Of a stretch of DNA of 64,000 nucleotides, positions 21,420 through 35,050 are shown piece by piece. Where the stretch lies: the NCBI GenBank assembly GCA_030248225.1, contig JASANE010001826.1, forward strand, positions 1 through 64,000. The letters are read 5' to 3'. The first letter of the stretch is position 1. Every line of letters starts with the position of its first letter. Both the position numbers and the translations under genes were made by a program. The stretch is from Trileptium ribeirensis. Taxonomy: Eukaryota > Nematoda > Enoplea > Enoplida > Thoracostomopsidae. The notes beneath the pieces are model-generated. The model did not search any database. It worked only from the letters and a program-made list of their open reading frames with translations, and had not been told where the DNA came from.

Positions 21420-22345
21420 CACTCTTAAAAATTAGCATTATATGTCATACATATATGTGTATAGTATCATACATTATTTGTGTTTACATACACATTTTAA
21501 GTGCGACAGTTCATACATTTGTAAATTATGGATATCAAAACAATTTTGTATGGAATTTCATAAAGCGGTTTTATCGTTTGTCTGAATTTTTAGATACGCT
21601 TGTATAAAAAATACAATTGTAACTGATAGAAATTTATCACTTCGTAGTATGACATATACAACATAATGTAAGAATCTTCATATATATTTGTATCAAATTC
21701 CATACCTCCATTGTATTAATTTGAATATTAGTTGTATCAAATGCAACATATACAATGTATGAATATTAATATATATTTGTATGAAAAATAATATATGTAT
21801 TGTATGACCTTTTATATTTATTTGTATGAGATTAAACATATTCAAAGTATGAATTTTCACACATTTTTGTATTAAATATGATATATCTAATGTGTGAATT
21901 TTCATAAACATTTGTATGAAATAAGATGCACCTAATGTATGTATGTTTATAGTTAACTGCTATTTTTGTATTAATTTTCAATTTTATGATATGTCTGCCT
22001 TGTATAGCTTAGAAAAATTATATGCTACAAAACATACATTTATTATCTGAAATTTTATACAAATTATGTGTATATAATCATACATTTTTTGTATGCAATT
22101 TCATACAAATCATGTACAATTTATCATACATATGCCGTATGGAATTTCATACAAAGCAATGTGTAACGAGTCGTAAAATTCTTATGTGTAAATTCATACA
22201 AACGATATGTAAATGATCATACACAATTCATACAAATTATGTACTGAGTGTCTTACAATTCATACAAATTATGTACTGAGTGTCATACATTTATTGTAGT
22301 CAATTTCCTACAATTTATGGTGACATAATCATACAGAATGAACAA
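21420..22345. repeat. Degenerate 45-bp minisatellite in two opposite halves
   Basis: The words TTTGTATGAAAT and its complement recur throughout. In 21,690-21,910 the units read TTTGTATGA...AATGTATGAATTTTCA on the plus strand at about 45-bp spacing; read on the minus strand this gives a 15-residue periodic frame (IHTLDISYLIQKCVK, IHTLNMFNLIQINIK, and so on). From about 22,020 to 22,345 the units are in the opposite direction (CATACATTT...AATTTCATACAAA), and the same 15-residue period now appears on the plus strand. The periodic peptides are a by-product of the repeat, not evidence of a gene. Confidence 0.8.
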
Positions 22346-25300
22346 AGTGGCACACAATGCATGGAGGATTTGTTCGCCATACAATTGCCCGTAATTGTGT
22401 TAATTTTTATACAAATTGCAGCGAAATAATATCACACAATAATTGTATGAAATTATCATCATTCAAATTTTAAGAGAGTATATCTTATGCAATATGCAAT
22501 GTAAACAGCCGAACACTTAATAAATAATGTTATTAGAATTCTTTGAAAAAACTGAATCATTATTTGTAATTTTCCTCGGTTTATAGTGGATCATCTGCAA
22601 GGTGGAATATATTAAAATTTATTTGGATCCTTGATATCAAGCATCTTCGCCTACAACACAACATTACAACAACTGGTAGATATGAAAACATTTTTAAGCT
22701 CAAAATCTTGTGAGCTCAGCTTTACTCTTTGCCGAAAACTAAATGCTAACCTAACAGTTGTGAATCATCGCTGTAAAGATGAAAAATAGAAACAAAAATA
22801 CTGGTGTTACGTCAAGATAATATCCAGTTTTTTTCAGTGACATACATTTGGACTTTCACAATCAACACATTCTCATAGGAATCACCATTAAAAAGTATTA
22901 TTTTAAAAAAACGACTATACCATGACAAAATGAAGCTACGACATGAAAACTTTCCGTTCCATAAGTATTCTTAAGCCCATATTTGCTACCCTGGTCAAAT
23001 GTAATATATCTCTAGGACTGAATATTTATCTTCGCATATTTTTAAAATCATTAATCTTAACGAGATAATTACTGCCATTTTTACACCAGCATAGCAGCCA
23101 GCATTTAGTCTTGCGGGCCCGAAAATGGGTTGCAGAATGCGTAGCTTCGTTAAGATTTCCTTACCTTAATTTTCCTCATAATATCGCTTCTCGCTCAGAG
23201 AAATCTGTCTGGAAGCCATTCTCACATTCCGAAATTTGATAGAGACAACGATAGAAGACCTCCGATAAAAAAAATTTTGTTGATGCTGTCAGGGTGCAAC
23301 ACTGGACAGTACAAATAGATTCGTATAGTAATTGCAACGCAAAGCATGGATCTTAAGAATTCATTTATTTTACTATGCAGTGTTTGTTTAAATTTATAAT
23401 ATGCTAATAAAGCGCACTGAAGTGCATGAATGCGCTGTTCGACATACATTCTGCTGTTATCAATATGTCTTTTTCTATGTTTTATTTACTTCGATGGTCG
23501 CTTGAATCCTGTCAGACGTCTTATTTGTTCAGACAGTTTGTGTTTCTAAGTACAAGATAAATAGTAATAGAACGCATAGTAATTTTAGAACATGATGCGT
23601 TTTGGAATATATTCCTTTTGATTATCACCCGCTTCTGATATGTAAGAAAATATAGTACAAGCACAGTTTTTAGGTGATTGTAGGTATAAATGAACGCCTA
23701 CAGGTATATTGTTGAATGTAGATGTCACGCTAAATAATAATTACAACTTAAACATAAACAGGATGTTAACAATAGCATCACTAATTTGCGACTACTTCAA
23801 GCAAACCCAAAGCGTAGAGATTGACAGCTCCCCTGCGCTCGCAGAAGTCGGTGTATTCGGCTCGCGTAGAATCCAAACTTCAGCTTGAGTGGCATATAAC
23901 ATAATTCTATACGTTGGCGTCAAATTTATTCAGGACATATCCAAAAGACCGGAAAATTGTAAACTGCTAATATTCTATTTTTCACTTATTATCGCACTGC
24001 AGGAATGCGACAAAATCTATCTGGCTGGAACGGCAGCAAAAACCAAGAGCCATGCTCTTACAGAAATTGATTCCAATTTCATGCTTTTACATTTCAAGTC
24101 AAGCAAAACGTAAAAGAGTTAAGGAGTGGGTAGATTCTAGTTACCGTCAGGCGAAAAAATCTTAATTTGCGTCTTTCTATCTAAATGTGTTAATATAGCA
24201 ATGCTGTCATAAATAAAATAAAAAGTATTTAACGAGAAACGAGGAATAACTTTAGTATTTGAATATCTAGGCTTTTAGATTTTTAGTTAAATTTAGATTA
24301 ATATCCGTAAACCAGTTGAAAGTAAACCTTGCTGCAAAGCTTTTCATATCTTATACTTAAATTTAATTGCTTTTGGCAGCATTTTAGTGGCTAGTTTTCG
24401 AAATTTCTAGCACGCAGCATTTGGAGGTCGCGAATATTTGTAGCGATGCGCAAGCAGTTTTAATACAAGTAAATAACGCACATATGTTTCTTTACAATAA
24501 CGAATAAGCAAAAAAATTATTGATTCCATATAGTAATGTGAAAAGTAAAGCAATGTACTTTAGAAAACAGTTACAAATCATGCACTTCATAGCCTAACTT
24601 TACTCAATTTATTATAGTGAATGTAACAACGATATTGAGAGTATTGCTAAAGCATTGTCTGGCTTGTAAGAACAATTATTAATCGTAAAATAACAGCATA
24701 GATTTTACTTGACTTTTAGTTTTTAGTATCGCATGATAATAAAACCTAAACATTTGCTCGTATACGCAAATTTGTGCAAGTGAAAGTCAATCTGGAATTA
24801 AATTGTTAAAAGATTTCAATTTTGCAGGATTATATAACATTTCGAGTTCACCGACTGAAGTGCATACACTACAATGTCAGAACACATATACGCTGAATCT
24901 CATTCGCATTTGCTAAAGGTAATTTCAGTAGTTGCACCGTTTCAGAGATACACCTATTGAAACTATTAATATATTGGAATTTTCATATTATATAACGTAA
25001 AGTAGCCGAAAGATACGATTTTCTAGTCAAAATAGGACACAATGTATATTTACCAACATGAGGCCACTAGAAAGAGGAAATGCCTAACATATATCATACT
25101 AACATGAACGTAAGATCTGACAGAAATTATGACCAGTACAAAGTTTATTTGTACATAATTGCTAATAAAAGCGTTTGCCAACTTGGTTGACACAATGCGC
25201 CATGCATATATAATTTTTGAACAAAGGGAGGCTGTCGACGTGTTATCTAAAAGTGTCAGTATTGTTGTTACAAGTGTCAGGCAGTTTCATTGTTTCCAAT

Positions 25301-26030
25301 TTTGTCAAAATTCATGATAATCTCACAAATGATGTTAGTGATGGTTAGTTAATCAAAATATACTTTCAAATGCGACGACGAAATACAACAATAAGATAAG
25401 TAAAATGTGCAATATATATTGGTCAACCTGTCAGTAGTATTTTTTATTTTCAAAAAGACTTTTCCTTAAAATGTCAAAATTTATGACGCACTAGAGCGTA
25501 CCAGTCGCCCTACAGAGTACATTTGTTATCTTGACGCTACTGATTAGAATAAATATTTTTCACACGTTTTTAATACAAAAATGTATATATTATACCGTTG
25601 CATCAGAAAACGCGAAATATTTCATCGCCGATTATACATATATATGTAGGGTTGACAATAAATTCTATTCCTTATTAATTATTATACATACTAATTGTTC
25701 GAATTTGGCTAGTATACATCTGATTTTCAAAAGGCCGCAGTAGACACAATAGCTTGAATACTGAGTGGCCAAATACAATTTAAATCTGTTAATATTAATG
25801 CACTGTTTACAATATAGACTAAATAGCAATGGCAGTAGTTGTCGTCAAATGTGCTTAGGGCTGCCGTAGCAGAAAAATTCTCACGAAGCTGAATCTAAAC
25901 GATAGGAACGCGGAATTAAATAGCACTTGTTCGAGCAATATAAAGCTAAACTCTATGTTAGCGGTCGACTGAATTCTTGTTCATTCAAATTCAGAACCAC
26001 ATGTTCAGATAATGCCGCTGTTATATATCC
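22346..26030. other. AT-rich DNA without recognised genes
   Basis: No coding frame with motif, and no matched-end element. Scattered short frames under 76 codons were rejected. Confidence 0.5.
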
Positions 26031-26035
26031 AGGTT

Positions 26036-26215
26036 TTATTATATTATAGGTTTTATGCCGCAAGTCACCTTTAGGAGCCAGTCGTTATATCATTAGAAAA
26101 AAGAACAGCTTAGACCGGGAGTACGACTTAGACTTACTGCGTCGCTCATATAGAGACATTAAATTATGCTAAAGCTTAGGATTACTATAGCGAGAAAGAT
26201 TTTATTATCCAGGTT
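26036..26215 (+). repeat. Dispersed repeat C, copy 1
   Basis: Shares with 29,555-29,755, in the same orientation, the blocks CGTTATATCATTAGAAAAAA (TCGTTAGAAAAAAGAACAGC there), GGCTCATATAG-like sequence, GACATTA, TTAGGCTTACTATA-like sequence and ATAGCG. Copies differ by indels. No ORF. Class unknown. Confidence 0.7.
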
Positions 26216-27194
26216 TGTGCAAACTATCATACATATATACCATTTTAAATCAATATGACAGTTAAGAACATCAGAAAACTTCGACTAACATGCCAATCTA
26301 ACACAGAACTTTCGGTTTTACGCGTCTTATGTTATTACCCATAAGCTAAGCTAATCCTATTAACATGGTTAGCAATAATCACTGACGGACTTACGCGATA
26401 GGTAATAGCAACTATTAAATGTGGAGCAACTATTTAAGAAATTTGATATTCGATTGTTACGAGGGTAATACGGTCTTGAAGTATATTAAACTACTACGAA
26501 ACGTTAAGGTAAACTTATCATTTTCAGGCTTAGACGACAAAATACTCATACAATTTAGCAACGAAAAATCTATAATCTCGCGATACATTATTATGGCATT
26601 TTGAACATAACATTTGATTAAACACCCAGCGATGCTTGGCTATTTAACGAATGATTTTCGTTGCAACACCGCCATAAAGCTAGTAAAACACTATAAATAT
26701 GGACAAATCATTCGTCAAATGTGTGAAATGCGCTGCCTATATTTATCGTGAGCTGACTAAAAATTTAAAGTCGGTACTTAAATGTCGCCACTTGTTACCG
26801 CTTAAACTAAAGTAAATTAAATGCAAACAGAACAACAGAGTTCGTAAAAAAATTTCTGCAGCTCATTACCACTTTATGGTTCCACTTGTTACTCAAAAAA
26901 CAAAAATTAATTTTTCATTTATTACAAATTTGTCTTGAATCTTGAAAAATTGTAATTCATAGTGAATACTGTTCAGTTTGCCAAAATTTCGAACTGTCTG
27001 CACGGCAAACAGTTTTATCAGGTTTGAAAGTCACGACTATTTGCCCACACAGTGGAGCAAGTCATAGCTATAAGGTGGTTTCCGTGCATTTAGAAAATTG
27101 TACGCATGACATCGCTCAACTGAGTGCGACATCGCGTACTTGAGCAAGTGAGATGCACGCAAATTTTTGATTGCAGCAAAATTTGTGATACAAC
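26216..27194. other. AT-rich DNA, no gene
   Basis: Only a short inverted pair is notable: GAATGATTT near 26,650 and AAATCATTC near 26,706, which could form a small hairpin. Confidence 0.5.
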
Positions 27195-27197
27195 TAA

Positions 27198-27521
27198 TGC
27201 AAGAGTAAACTTAAGATGCGCCGCTCTTTCGACACCATGTACAAAACTTTGCTAGCGAATAAAACTAGAATTTCAATAGCTGCATCCAATTTTGTAATTA
27301 TTCTGTTGCATAAAACGCCATTAGCGAATTTAATGCGGCACCTGTATTTTAACTCCAATGTGTTCGAGAACATTTTTCAAAATTATAATATATGAAATAT
27401 GAAACGCACTAATTTCTGTTCTTTTGTACAAAAATGAAATTTGTGTTCAGTGAACAACGGAATACCATTTGTTTTTGACAAAAGAGGATGGTAAACGTCG
27501 CAGCTTAAATTTACTCATCCA
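27198..27521. mobile_element. MITE family B, copy 1 (PIF/Harbinger-type)
   Basis: A 324-bp element with inverted ends: TGCAAGAGTAAACTTAAG on the left and the complement of AGCTTAAATTTACTCAT on the right. TAA flanks both ends (27,195-27,197; 27,522-27,524), consistent with a TWA target duplication. The second copy at 37,258-37,572 is in the opposite orientation and alignable from end to end. No coding capacity. Superfamily inferred from TSD. Confidence 0.85.
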
Positions 27522-27589
27522 TAACTTGTTGAAACGGAGCGAGCGAACTGAGCGGAATTTCCATTTATAGTTTTGCTAGCGGCAAAAAT

Positions 27590-27950
27590 CTTAAAAGATT
27601 TCTCTTCCTTTGTCCATCTGTGAATATCATAACTCATCACCGGATGGATGGGTCTTCACAAAGGTTTAAGCATAAATGCAGTTTATTTGTACCCTTTTAT
27701 TAGACCCTAAACTCTGGCGACCACGTATTTCGAATCAAAGTAGTCCCCAAATGGTCAAGCGTCACATTTTTTGAAATTTGGCAATCCGGCGATCTATCTT
27801 TCGTGACCTATATCTCTAAGTACAGGCTTCACAGTGAAAAATGAACCCACCTTCCGAAATTATCCCATCGAAAGCTGAAACTTTACAAATGTTTTTGCCA
27901 AAGCTACCGCTATGAGCCTAAGTTTAAAAAATACCCCAAAAAATCAAAAT
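27590..27950 (+). repeat. Dispersed repeat D, copy 1
   Basis: Homologous to about 59,990-60,300 in the same direction. Shared blocks include TTTGCTAGCGGCAAAA, ACTCATCA.CGGAT, CCAAATGGTCAAG/CTAAATGGTCAAG, ATTTGGCA.TCCGG and CTTCCGAAAT. In the later copy this piece leads into a 221-bp tandem array; here the array is absent or unrecognisable. No gene. Confidence 0.75.
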
Positions 27951-29550
27951 TTCAAAAATTTTTGCAATGGAAGTTTTTTGCTGGTTTGGGGTAAACCATG
28001 GGATTATAGGGTTATTAAAATTTAACACGTTAAACACGTTGGTTTTATAGTTTTAATCCCATATTAGCTGTGTTAGCAACCCTGCGGGTCGGTGCCGGAG
28101 CAAATTTTGGTAAATTTTGGCACCAGAAATAGTGAAATTTTGTTACTTTTCCAAGATAGGTGTATGTAGGTCAATCGTTCGTCTCTATAGGTTTTATTGT
28201 TGCAAAATAGGATAAAAGCCATTGTATTTGCGTAGTGTGCTTCAAATAAGGCAAATCTTACGAGCCATACTACAAAAAATCACTGTTCAAATTATAATTT
28301 TTCTTAGAATTTGTTATTTATGAGTTTCAAAATTTCTTGTCTTTTTGATCATTGGAAGAAGATATATGTTCTTCGGTTTTATTGTATGACTAAAATGACC
28401 GTAGCGTTGCCAAAGAAGTACTATCGGTAAATAATTGCTATGAAGGGACTTTAAGACTGCTTATGGATCTGAATTTGAAACAACTAAATGGTCACTATTC
28501 GCGGAGTAGCCACACTTGCTCCATTTCCCCTCACTTTGCTAGTTACTAGTGAAATATACCATAATTTTAATGATATAGGCTCTGTTATAAATTATAATAC
28601 TGAATACAGTGAGAACTGATTACAGCATGTCACTTAACCAGCCAATAAAAAATAATATCACTTATGTTCATAATTTTGAGCTTCAAACAATAAAAACTGA
28701 CATCCCCGTCTTCAGTTTTAAATTTATATATAAATGATTTAATTATTATTTATAAAATAATTATTCATTAATTTAAATATACAAATATATATAAATCATT
28801 TATCTATGTTCTCAAAAGTGCGTGATGATTTCTCAAGAAATCGTCATAAATAGTTTATGTTATACATTTATTTGTTTCAACACTTCACGGCTATTGAAAA
28901 ACAGAACGACACTGTGTGTTTAGCATTATTTTCAAAAAACCAAAATCAACAAAAAATAGTAATGAGCGAAGCACTTGTAAATAACAAATTTCAATCAGTA
29001 GGTTCCAACCTGTCCCACGAACGGCACAGCATAGTAGATCTTCCGAATTTGATTGAAATAAACAGAAAAGCATATTGGATTACAACAACGGACCCCAAAT
29101 TGGAATCTTAGCCTTCAACTGGAATTAGTCTATTTAGCGAAATGCTGAAACGTTTCAAAGGAAATATGTGTGTTGGAACACATTCTGTGAATAATCTGAT
29201 ATTCAATCAAAATAGGATAAGAAATTCAATAAATTAGATACATAAAAGACATATTATCGGCTTATAGTAAAATAATAATAGAATTTCGAATTGTGCAACA
29301 GGTTAAAGCCGGCGAAATACATTTATTTAATTGTATACGCCTTCCCACAAGTGTAATATTCAAAAACATAAATATACATAAGACAAGGTCAAATGTAACT
29401 TATAGGGGCATAATTGAAATACATACTACGCCGTTCTCTATGTACTGCCCTAAAGGTGATAAGCGCCAATACAAGCTTCAAAACCCAAAGAAAACAGAAC
29501 ATCATTAAATCCTTCATAAAGTGCGGCTATCAGATGAATCCAGTTTAGGT
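27951..29550. other. AT-rich DNA, no gene assigned
   Basis: An AT-rich, partly palindromic stretch lies at 28,725-28,805 (TATATAAATGATTTA and TATATAAATCATTTA). A plus-strand 84-codon frame at 28,857-29,111 has no motif and a minus-strand frame overlaps it; it is not called as a gene. Confidence 0.5.
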
Positions 29551-29554
29551 TTCA

Positions 29555-29755
29555 GATTTTTCCGATTTTATATTGCGGCCTATGTCTTTAGGGACCGCAA
29601 GTTGTATCGTTAGAAAAAAGAACAGCCCAGAGCGGGGATTCGGGGGTCAGCAACCCCTGACTTAATGGCTCATATAGGGACATTAGCTTAGCCTAAGGCT
29701 AAGACTTAGGCTTACTATATGCATAGCGGGATAAAACATATATTCCAGTTCCGTT
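29555..29755 (+). repeat. Dispersed repeat C, copy 2
   Basis: See the copy at 26,036-26,215. This copy is slightly longer and GC-richer in the middle (GGGGATTCGGGGGTCAGC), and ends near TAGCGGGATAAAAC. Confidence 0.7.
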
Positions 29756-30714
29756 CCTAAAACCTACATCTACCTATATTGTTATCCATTCATGTTTATG
29801 ATTTTACGGTACTCCTGTACACCTTAGGTTTAGCCAAATGTGATCTCAGCGTATGTTGAAAATTTAAACGCAAACCCGTTCGTGTCAAGGAACAAGCTTG
29901 GAAAAATACAGACGCATAAAGGCATGACAATTGAAACGCTCAAAACACACTTGGCTTTGCTTTATTTTACAAGCTTTTTCTCATAGTTTTGACTGTCGCA
30001 AAGCCTTTGTAAAGCTAACGTGATAGCAAATTTTATAAATGTAAAAAGCTGGCTCCGTGTCAGCTTTAGATGCACAACTAGTGCATTCAACCAACTATGT
30101 ACTGCTGATATTTTATATAATGCTCATGTTCTTACACATTTTTTAACAAAAAAACTACTCAAGCAGAAACATCCACATCATTGCGATTAAAACGGCAATG
30201 CTATATCAAACAGCCAAGTAAGCTAAAAAATAAAGCAATTATGTGTTTTATCGGTAACAACTAATACCTTTTGTTGTGATAGTGCAGAAGTTTGATTGAG
30301 AGGATAATACATATAAGTATGTAATATCAAGCACCAGCAAAAAGTTGCTTCGCTGATGGTTGTTGTAACTATAACCCTCTTATTATTTTTGCATAAAATA
30401 TAATTCGCAAGATATTCTCGAATTTTGCAAACAAATTTTAAAACTCAATCTTTTTACTTTAAAAATAATTCTTGCGCTGGTGTTGTACATGTCTAACTAT
30501 AAAGACCACGTTGTTCCCATATTTAACAGGCTATCATGAGATCTTGTGTGCCGTTCGTTGCTTTTGCGTAGATGGTGTTACAACAAGACTTGAGGCTGAA
30601 ATAAATTGCGACGAGATTAGGAGTTATATTAATTTCATTTTGTTCTGTGCATACACGACTGACTATTCAGACGTGTAGCGTACAATGCCGAATAACAAAC
30701 ACAGTTTGCTACTC
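29756..30714. other. AT-rich DNA, no gene
   Basis: A 68-codon plus-strand frame at 30,472-30,678 has no motif. Nothing else stands out. Confidence 0.5.
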
Positions 30715-30720
30715 ACCGGT

Positions 30721-30932
30721 GAACGCAGACGTCTGATACCTCAGACGTCCTGCGTTCAAACACAACATACCTTTTTTAAAGCTTGCGGTTGATTCTTTAG
30801 ACAATTAGCGTTCAGTCGTCTCACTAACACTTGAACGCAAAGGGGTAGCCACCTTTGACGCTGCGCGCCCAATCAATTTAGGATGCAGGTGGGGTGAACG
30901 CCGATGGCTTGTACCTTAGACCGCGTGCGTTC
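30721..30932. repeat. GC-rich patch with two 37-bp palindromic units
   Basis: 30,721-30,757 is a near-perfect inverted repeat running from GAACGCAGACGTCTGA to TCAGACGTCCTGCGTTC. A second unit at 30,896-30,932 has the same length and the same GAACGC...GCGTTC ends but a decayed middle. Another GAACGC word lies at 30,834. Function unknown; such dyads could be protein-binding sites or transposon ends. Confidence 0.65.
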
Positions 30933-33900
30933 GGACAAATTATCAAGTTCATTGTGGGCGGACGGCTGACTAACAGACGCTCTATGTTCAGACCAAACCT
31001 TACACATTACAGAACTATCACCGCGTACATTACATTGCTGGCAACGGAGAGATCCATTCACATTACGGTCAGCGCATTATCGCGCCGCATGTGGTTACGC
31101 TCGCAATAAGCCGGTTCCATGCCGCAACGGCGCAAATGTGCATAACAGAACAAAAATTCTTAATACAACGGTTCTTACGGCGGATAACTTATCACAGAGC
31201 AGCAGCGTTATTATTAGCTTGAGCATGTGTGCCTTATTTTCAACCTAAAATACGGTGTACGATTCCCGTGATATGCAACACCTACAACGAATGGTCGACT
31301 AGCTTGACACATGTTTCGTTGCTTTTGAAACTCAATTCAACGCTCGGCTCGACAAATTATTGCGTGCAGTGGTTGATCATCAAACTTTGCTTGCCGAGTC
31401 ACGTGCAGGACCATATTTTCGCACATGAGTATCTTCGATTCCTCGCGTTTTTTGCGTTGTTTTTGGGGGCGCGAGTGAGACTGAGCTCATCCCTCTGAGT
31501 CAACTAATCCCTCAAAACCAGGTATTCCACAAAAAATCGCCGCTTCCCCACTCAAACCAAGCATCTCCCCTTCCCCTCCTACAAAACAGGCCTACACCTG
31601 ATGATCTCCAATAAATGAGAGAAATAAAGCCGAAAACACCCTTACTAACCAACATGTGTCACATTAAAGTACTGGAAAGGGTCATATAGTTTCCTGTATC
31701 CAATCTTGTTTTTACCAACATATTTGTGTTTATGTTTCGGTATACATTCATGCTTGCTCAGCTAACAATAAACAACCAAGACGTATTTGGTAAATTGTTT
31801 TGAGAAAGGTTTTGAGAAAAATTGTTTTGCGTACGAAAATTTTGAAACACAATGATATCTTTGATGTTGGGTATGTACCTACTTCAAAATAGTTATAAAA
31901 TTTCGATAATACAATAGTGCATATAATTTATACGTAGTTTTTCAACTGAAATTTTAAGAACATTAAGAACATATATGATTTTTAATTTTATTATATTCCC
32001 TTCTACTGTTATGCTTTTACTGCGTTAAATTCGATAAAACGTGCGAATTTGTATTAAGCTGATACCTTTACAGATGAAGAAGGATATCCCGTATAACATT
32101 TTCTAGCTGAGATATGTTGCCACCTAGCCATGCCTTTTGTTACTCTTGGGTTTGTCAAAGCCAAAGATTGGTGCTGAATGCCGGAATGGCTTTCCACTGT
32201 GTTCTGAATCATAGCCTGTGAAAGCTAATGCTAAAGTACTGACATGCTAACGTAAGACTGTGTGTACTAAATAGCATTTGATTTAATCATGCATTTTGTA
32301 TTTCACTTTCTATTTAATTAATTTATCTAAAACCTGTATAGCGCAACTTTGCGGTGTATTATACGATTTTTTATCGAACTTTGCATGATTTCAAACGTGA
32401 AATATTAAGAAATTTAATAGTATTTTAGTACAATTTAACCACGCTTTTTTAACATAACTCAAACATTTCCAATATTGTTCTAGGGACATGTTTGTCATGG
32501 TGTTTATTTACACGTCTGGCTTTGTATTGGCATCTTAAAAGCGAAAATCATTTTTCAAAACCTCTGAGGACAACACTACGTAATATTATTTTACGTGTAA
32601 CTTACACTAGAAGAAAACCAACGAGGATGACCTTTATTTCTACACAAATTAAAATAGGTGGTGAGGGGTCTGGTCCCCTGTCGCCACATCATATGCACAT
32701 ATGTGTTATTAATTCGACCAATCTTTGGCAAGAAAGCAGGCATAGTGGATTATTACAAAACCTATAATTCAACAATTCAGCATGCCTGAATAAGTAACTA
32801 TTTCGAAATTCGAAATCATTTGGGATGCATGGCTTATTTAGATCGATAAAAATGCATCAGCCGATTTAAGAATTATACAATTTTTAGGATCAGTATAACA
32901 ATAAAACGCCATTCTCAGTGAAAACGTTTTTCTAATCATGTAGCTTTTATTCACAGGCTTGAAACTTACTCTAGCTGTTATTGTTAAGCAAAATTTTGGT
33001 GTAAATAAAGCTTTTCTGGGGGTGATGCCACACAGCTATCATAAGTTTGTATTTCTATTAATTTTTGACATATCTTACTCACTAATATTGAGAAGCTTCA
33101 ACACATGTCACAGTTTTGCTTTAAATGTCATTATGCCGCTGTGTTACCCTTCACTTTAACACATAAGCCTTTGAAACTATAAATATAAAGAAAGCAATAG
33201 ATTATTCTATAACACGCCAAAATAAAATTCCGCCTGCAAGTGCAATTTGAAGCACTAAAATCTGCTTATTTATGTCTTAACACCTTCATTATTAAAGTTA
33301 TCTAACAATGGTCATGCCTTTGTTCGCAGGAACAACCCTGAACTGCTTGACTTAGAACCGTGTCGAACTTGCCAATAAGCCATGTATGAAATTTCTGCTC
33401 TAGAGTATTAAACATACGCGCGAAACAGCATACGTACAAGTGTCATAATATACTTATATCGTTGCGTACAATTTCTCCAAATCGCCGTTAAAATCCATCA
33501 CCCAATGTTAAGACGGTTCGTCCAGTTATAACTGTCAAAGCTATCAATCATATCCACTCACACTCATGCCAGTTTATTAGTTTTGTTTGTTGATACAATT
33601 GACACTAAACTCTGACATGTCATAAAAAAGTACCCAATTTCAAGGCACATCTTTGACTTTCAAACAATGGTAAATAACGATCAAACTGCCTCGATGTATA
33701 GCTGAAATATGTAAAATCATTTTTTACAGTTTTGACATCTGTAGCATTTTGGTTTTGGTCTGGACTAAATATGCATGGTTAGTTTAGTGCCAGCGCTTCC
33801 AGGCCCAATAGCTACATTTGGGGAACCTAGAGCTTTAGCGAACACGAAACCATGTAAACACACGCGCATGCAAAAAAACTTTAACAGCTAAACCTAGGTG

Positions 33901-35040
33901 ACATGCAGGTATTAGGGGCATTGTAGTATATTAACGCACATCGGTATAATTATCGCTAATAACATGCTTCGAAGGCAGTCGGCAATCGATGTCTTATATA
34001 CAACAAAGCAGGTTGCGCACTGATGTATTATTAGCCTATAATTTTTACAAACCCTCCCTACCAACAACGCCCTAATCAGCAACTATTCGTAATTAGATAC
34101 GCGGGCAATAAATAATGTACAAGCCATATTATATAACATGAATATATAATATATAAACAAATATATAAATATGAGAAATATTTAGTATGTCATGTAGAGA
34201 ACGAGCTGTGAATGTAAGAGCTCTCATAATTCAGTTGAGACAGGAAGGTGCTTTTCAAGCATGCTTAAAACCAGCGTTTTTTAACTGAAATTTAGCGTTC
34301 CCAAAAAATATGGTAATCTAGTTACCCTATTTGTAGTGTAACATTTTTCGATATTCTTTGAACAATGTTTTAGTTACAATGGCCAAAAGTTCATTATTAT
34401 TCAAATTTGTAGAAGGGTAAACACTCAGCCATACTCATTTACTTTCAGTAATCGATGATACGATCATTTTTCGGGTTAACCCCAACGGACTGCATGCTGT
34501 CGCCAGTAGCTCGTATTCTATCTGTAAGCTCATTGATTATTAGCGACTGTTAGTTGATAACCCTATGAAACTTTCTGCGAAGGCGTACGCGATACTACCC
34601 CAGCGAATCCCTACAATCGTTGAGAGTAAGCCGAAAAACGACCTCATCTTCAGATATAAGAAGTACATACGTATGACCTAGAGCCATACCCTTCTACAAA
34701 ATTTTCTTAATAGGCTCTTGCAAAGAGCACACCATACCTGTTTAGTTTATGCCCACGGCAACTGTCCTACTACCGAACCTTTCGTGGATACTATCAGAGT
34801 CCTGTCATTTGCAGTCAAATGATTTTATGGGGTATTTTCTCAAAGTTTAAAAATTTCATGTCCCACCCACTTGTACATATATAATATAACACAGAGTTTT
34901 ATCAATTCTATTTCGCCAGATATATAGATTTGTATAAATGTAATTGCGGCACACATCAAGTTGACTCCAGTGATCCTTGAGATTATCGTCCAATCTGTTT
35001 TATCTACTTGTCGTATCTATGTACATGCACGCAGCATGGT
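30933..35040. other. Spacer without recognised genes
   Basis: The first 500 bp are GC-richer, with open but motif-less frames (30,894-31,109 and 31,229-31,498, plus). The rest is AT-rich without repeats or coding signals that I can support. Confidence 0.45.
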
Positions 35041-35050
35041 ATCTCCCGTA

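Noticed and set aside
21693..22216. 15-residue periodic peptides on both strands
   Set aside because: They follow from the 45-bp DNA period; the strand switches together with repeat orientation.
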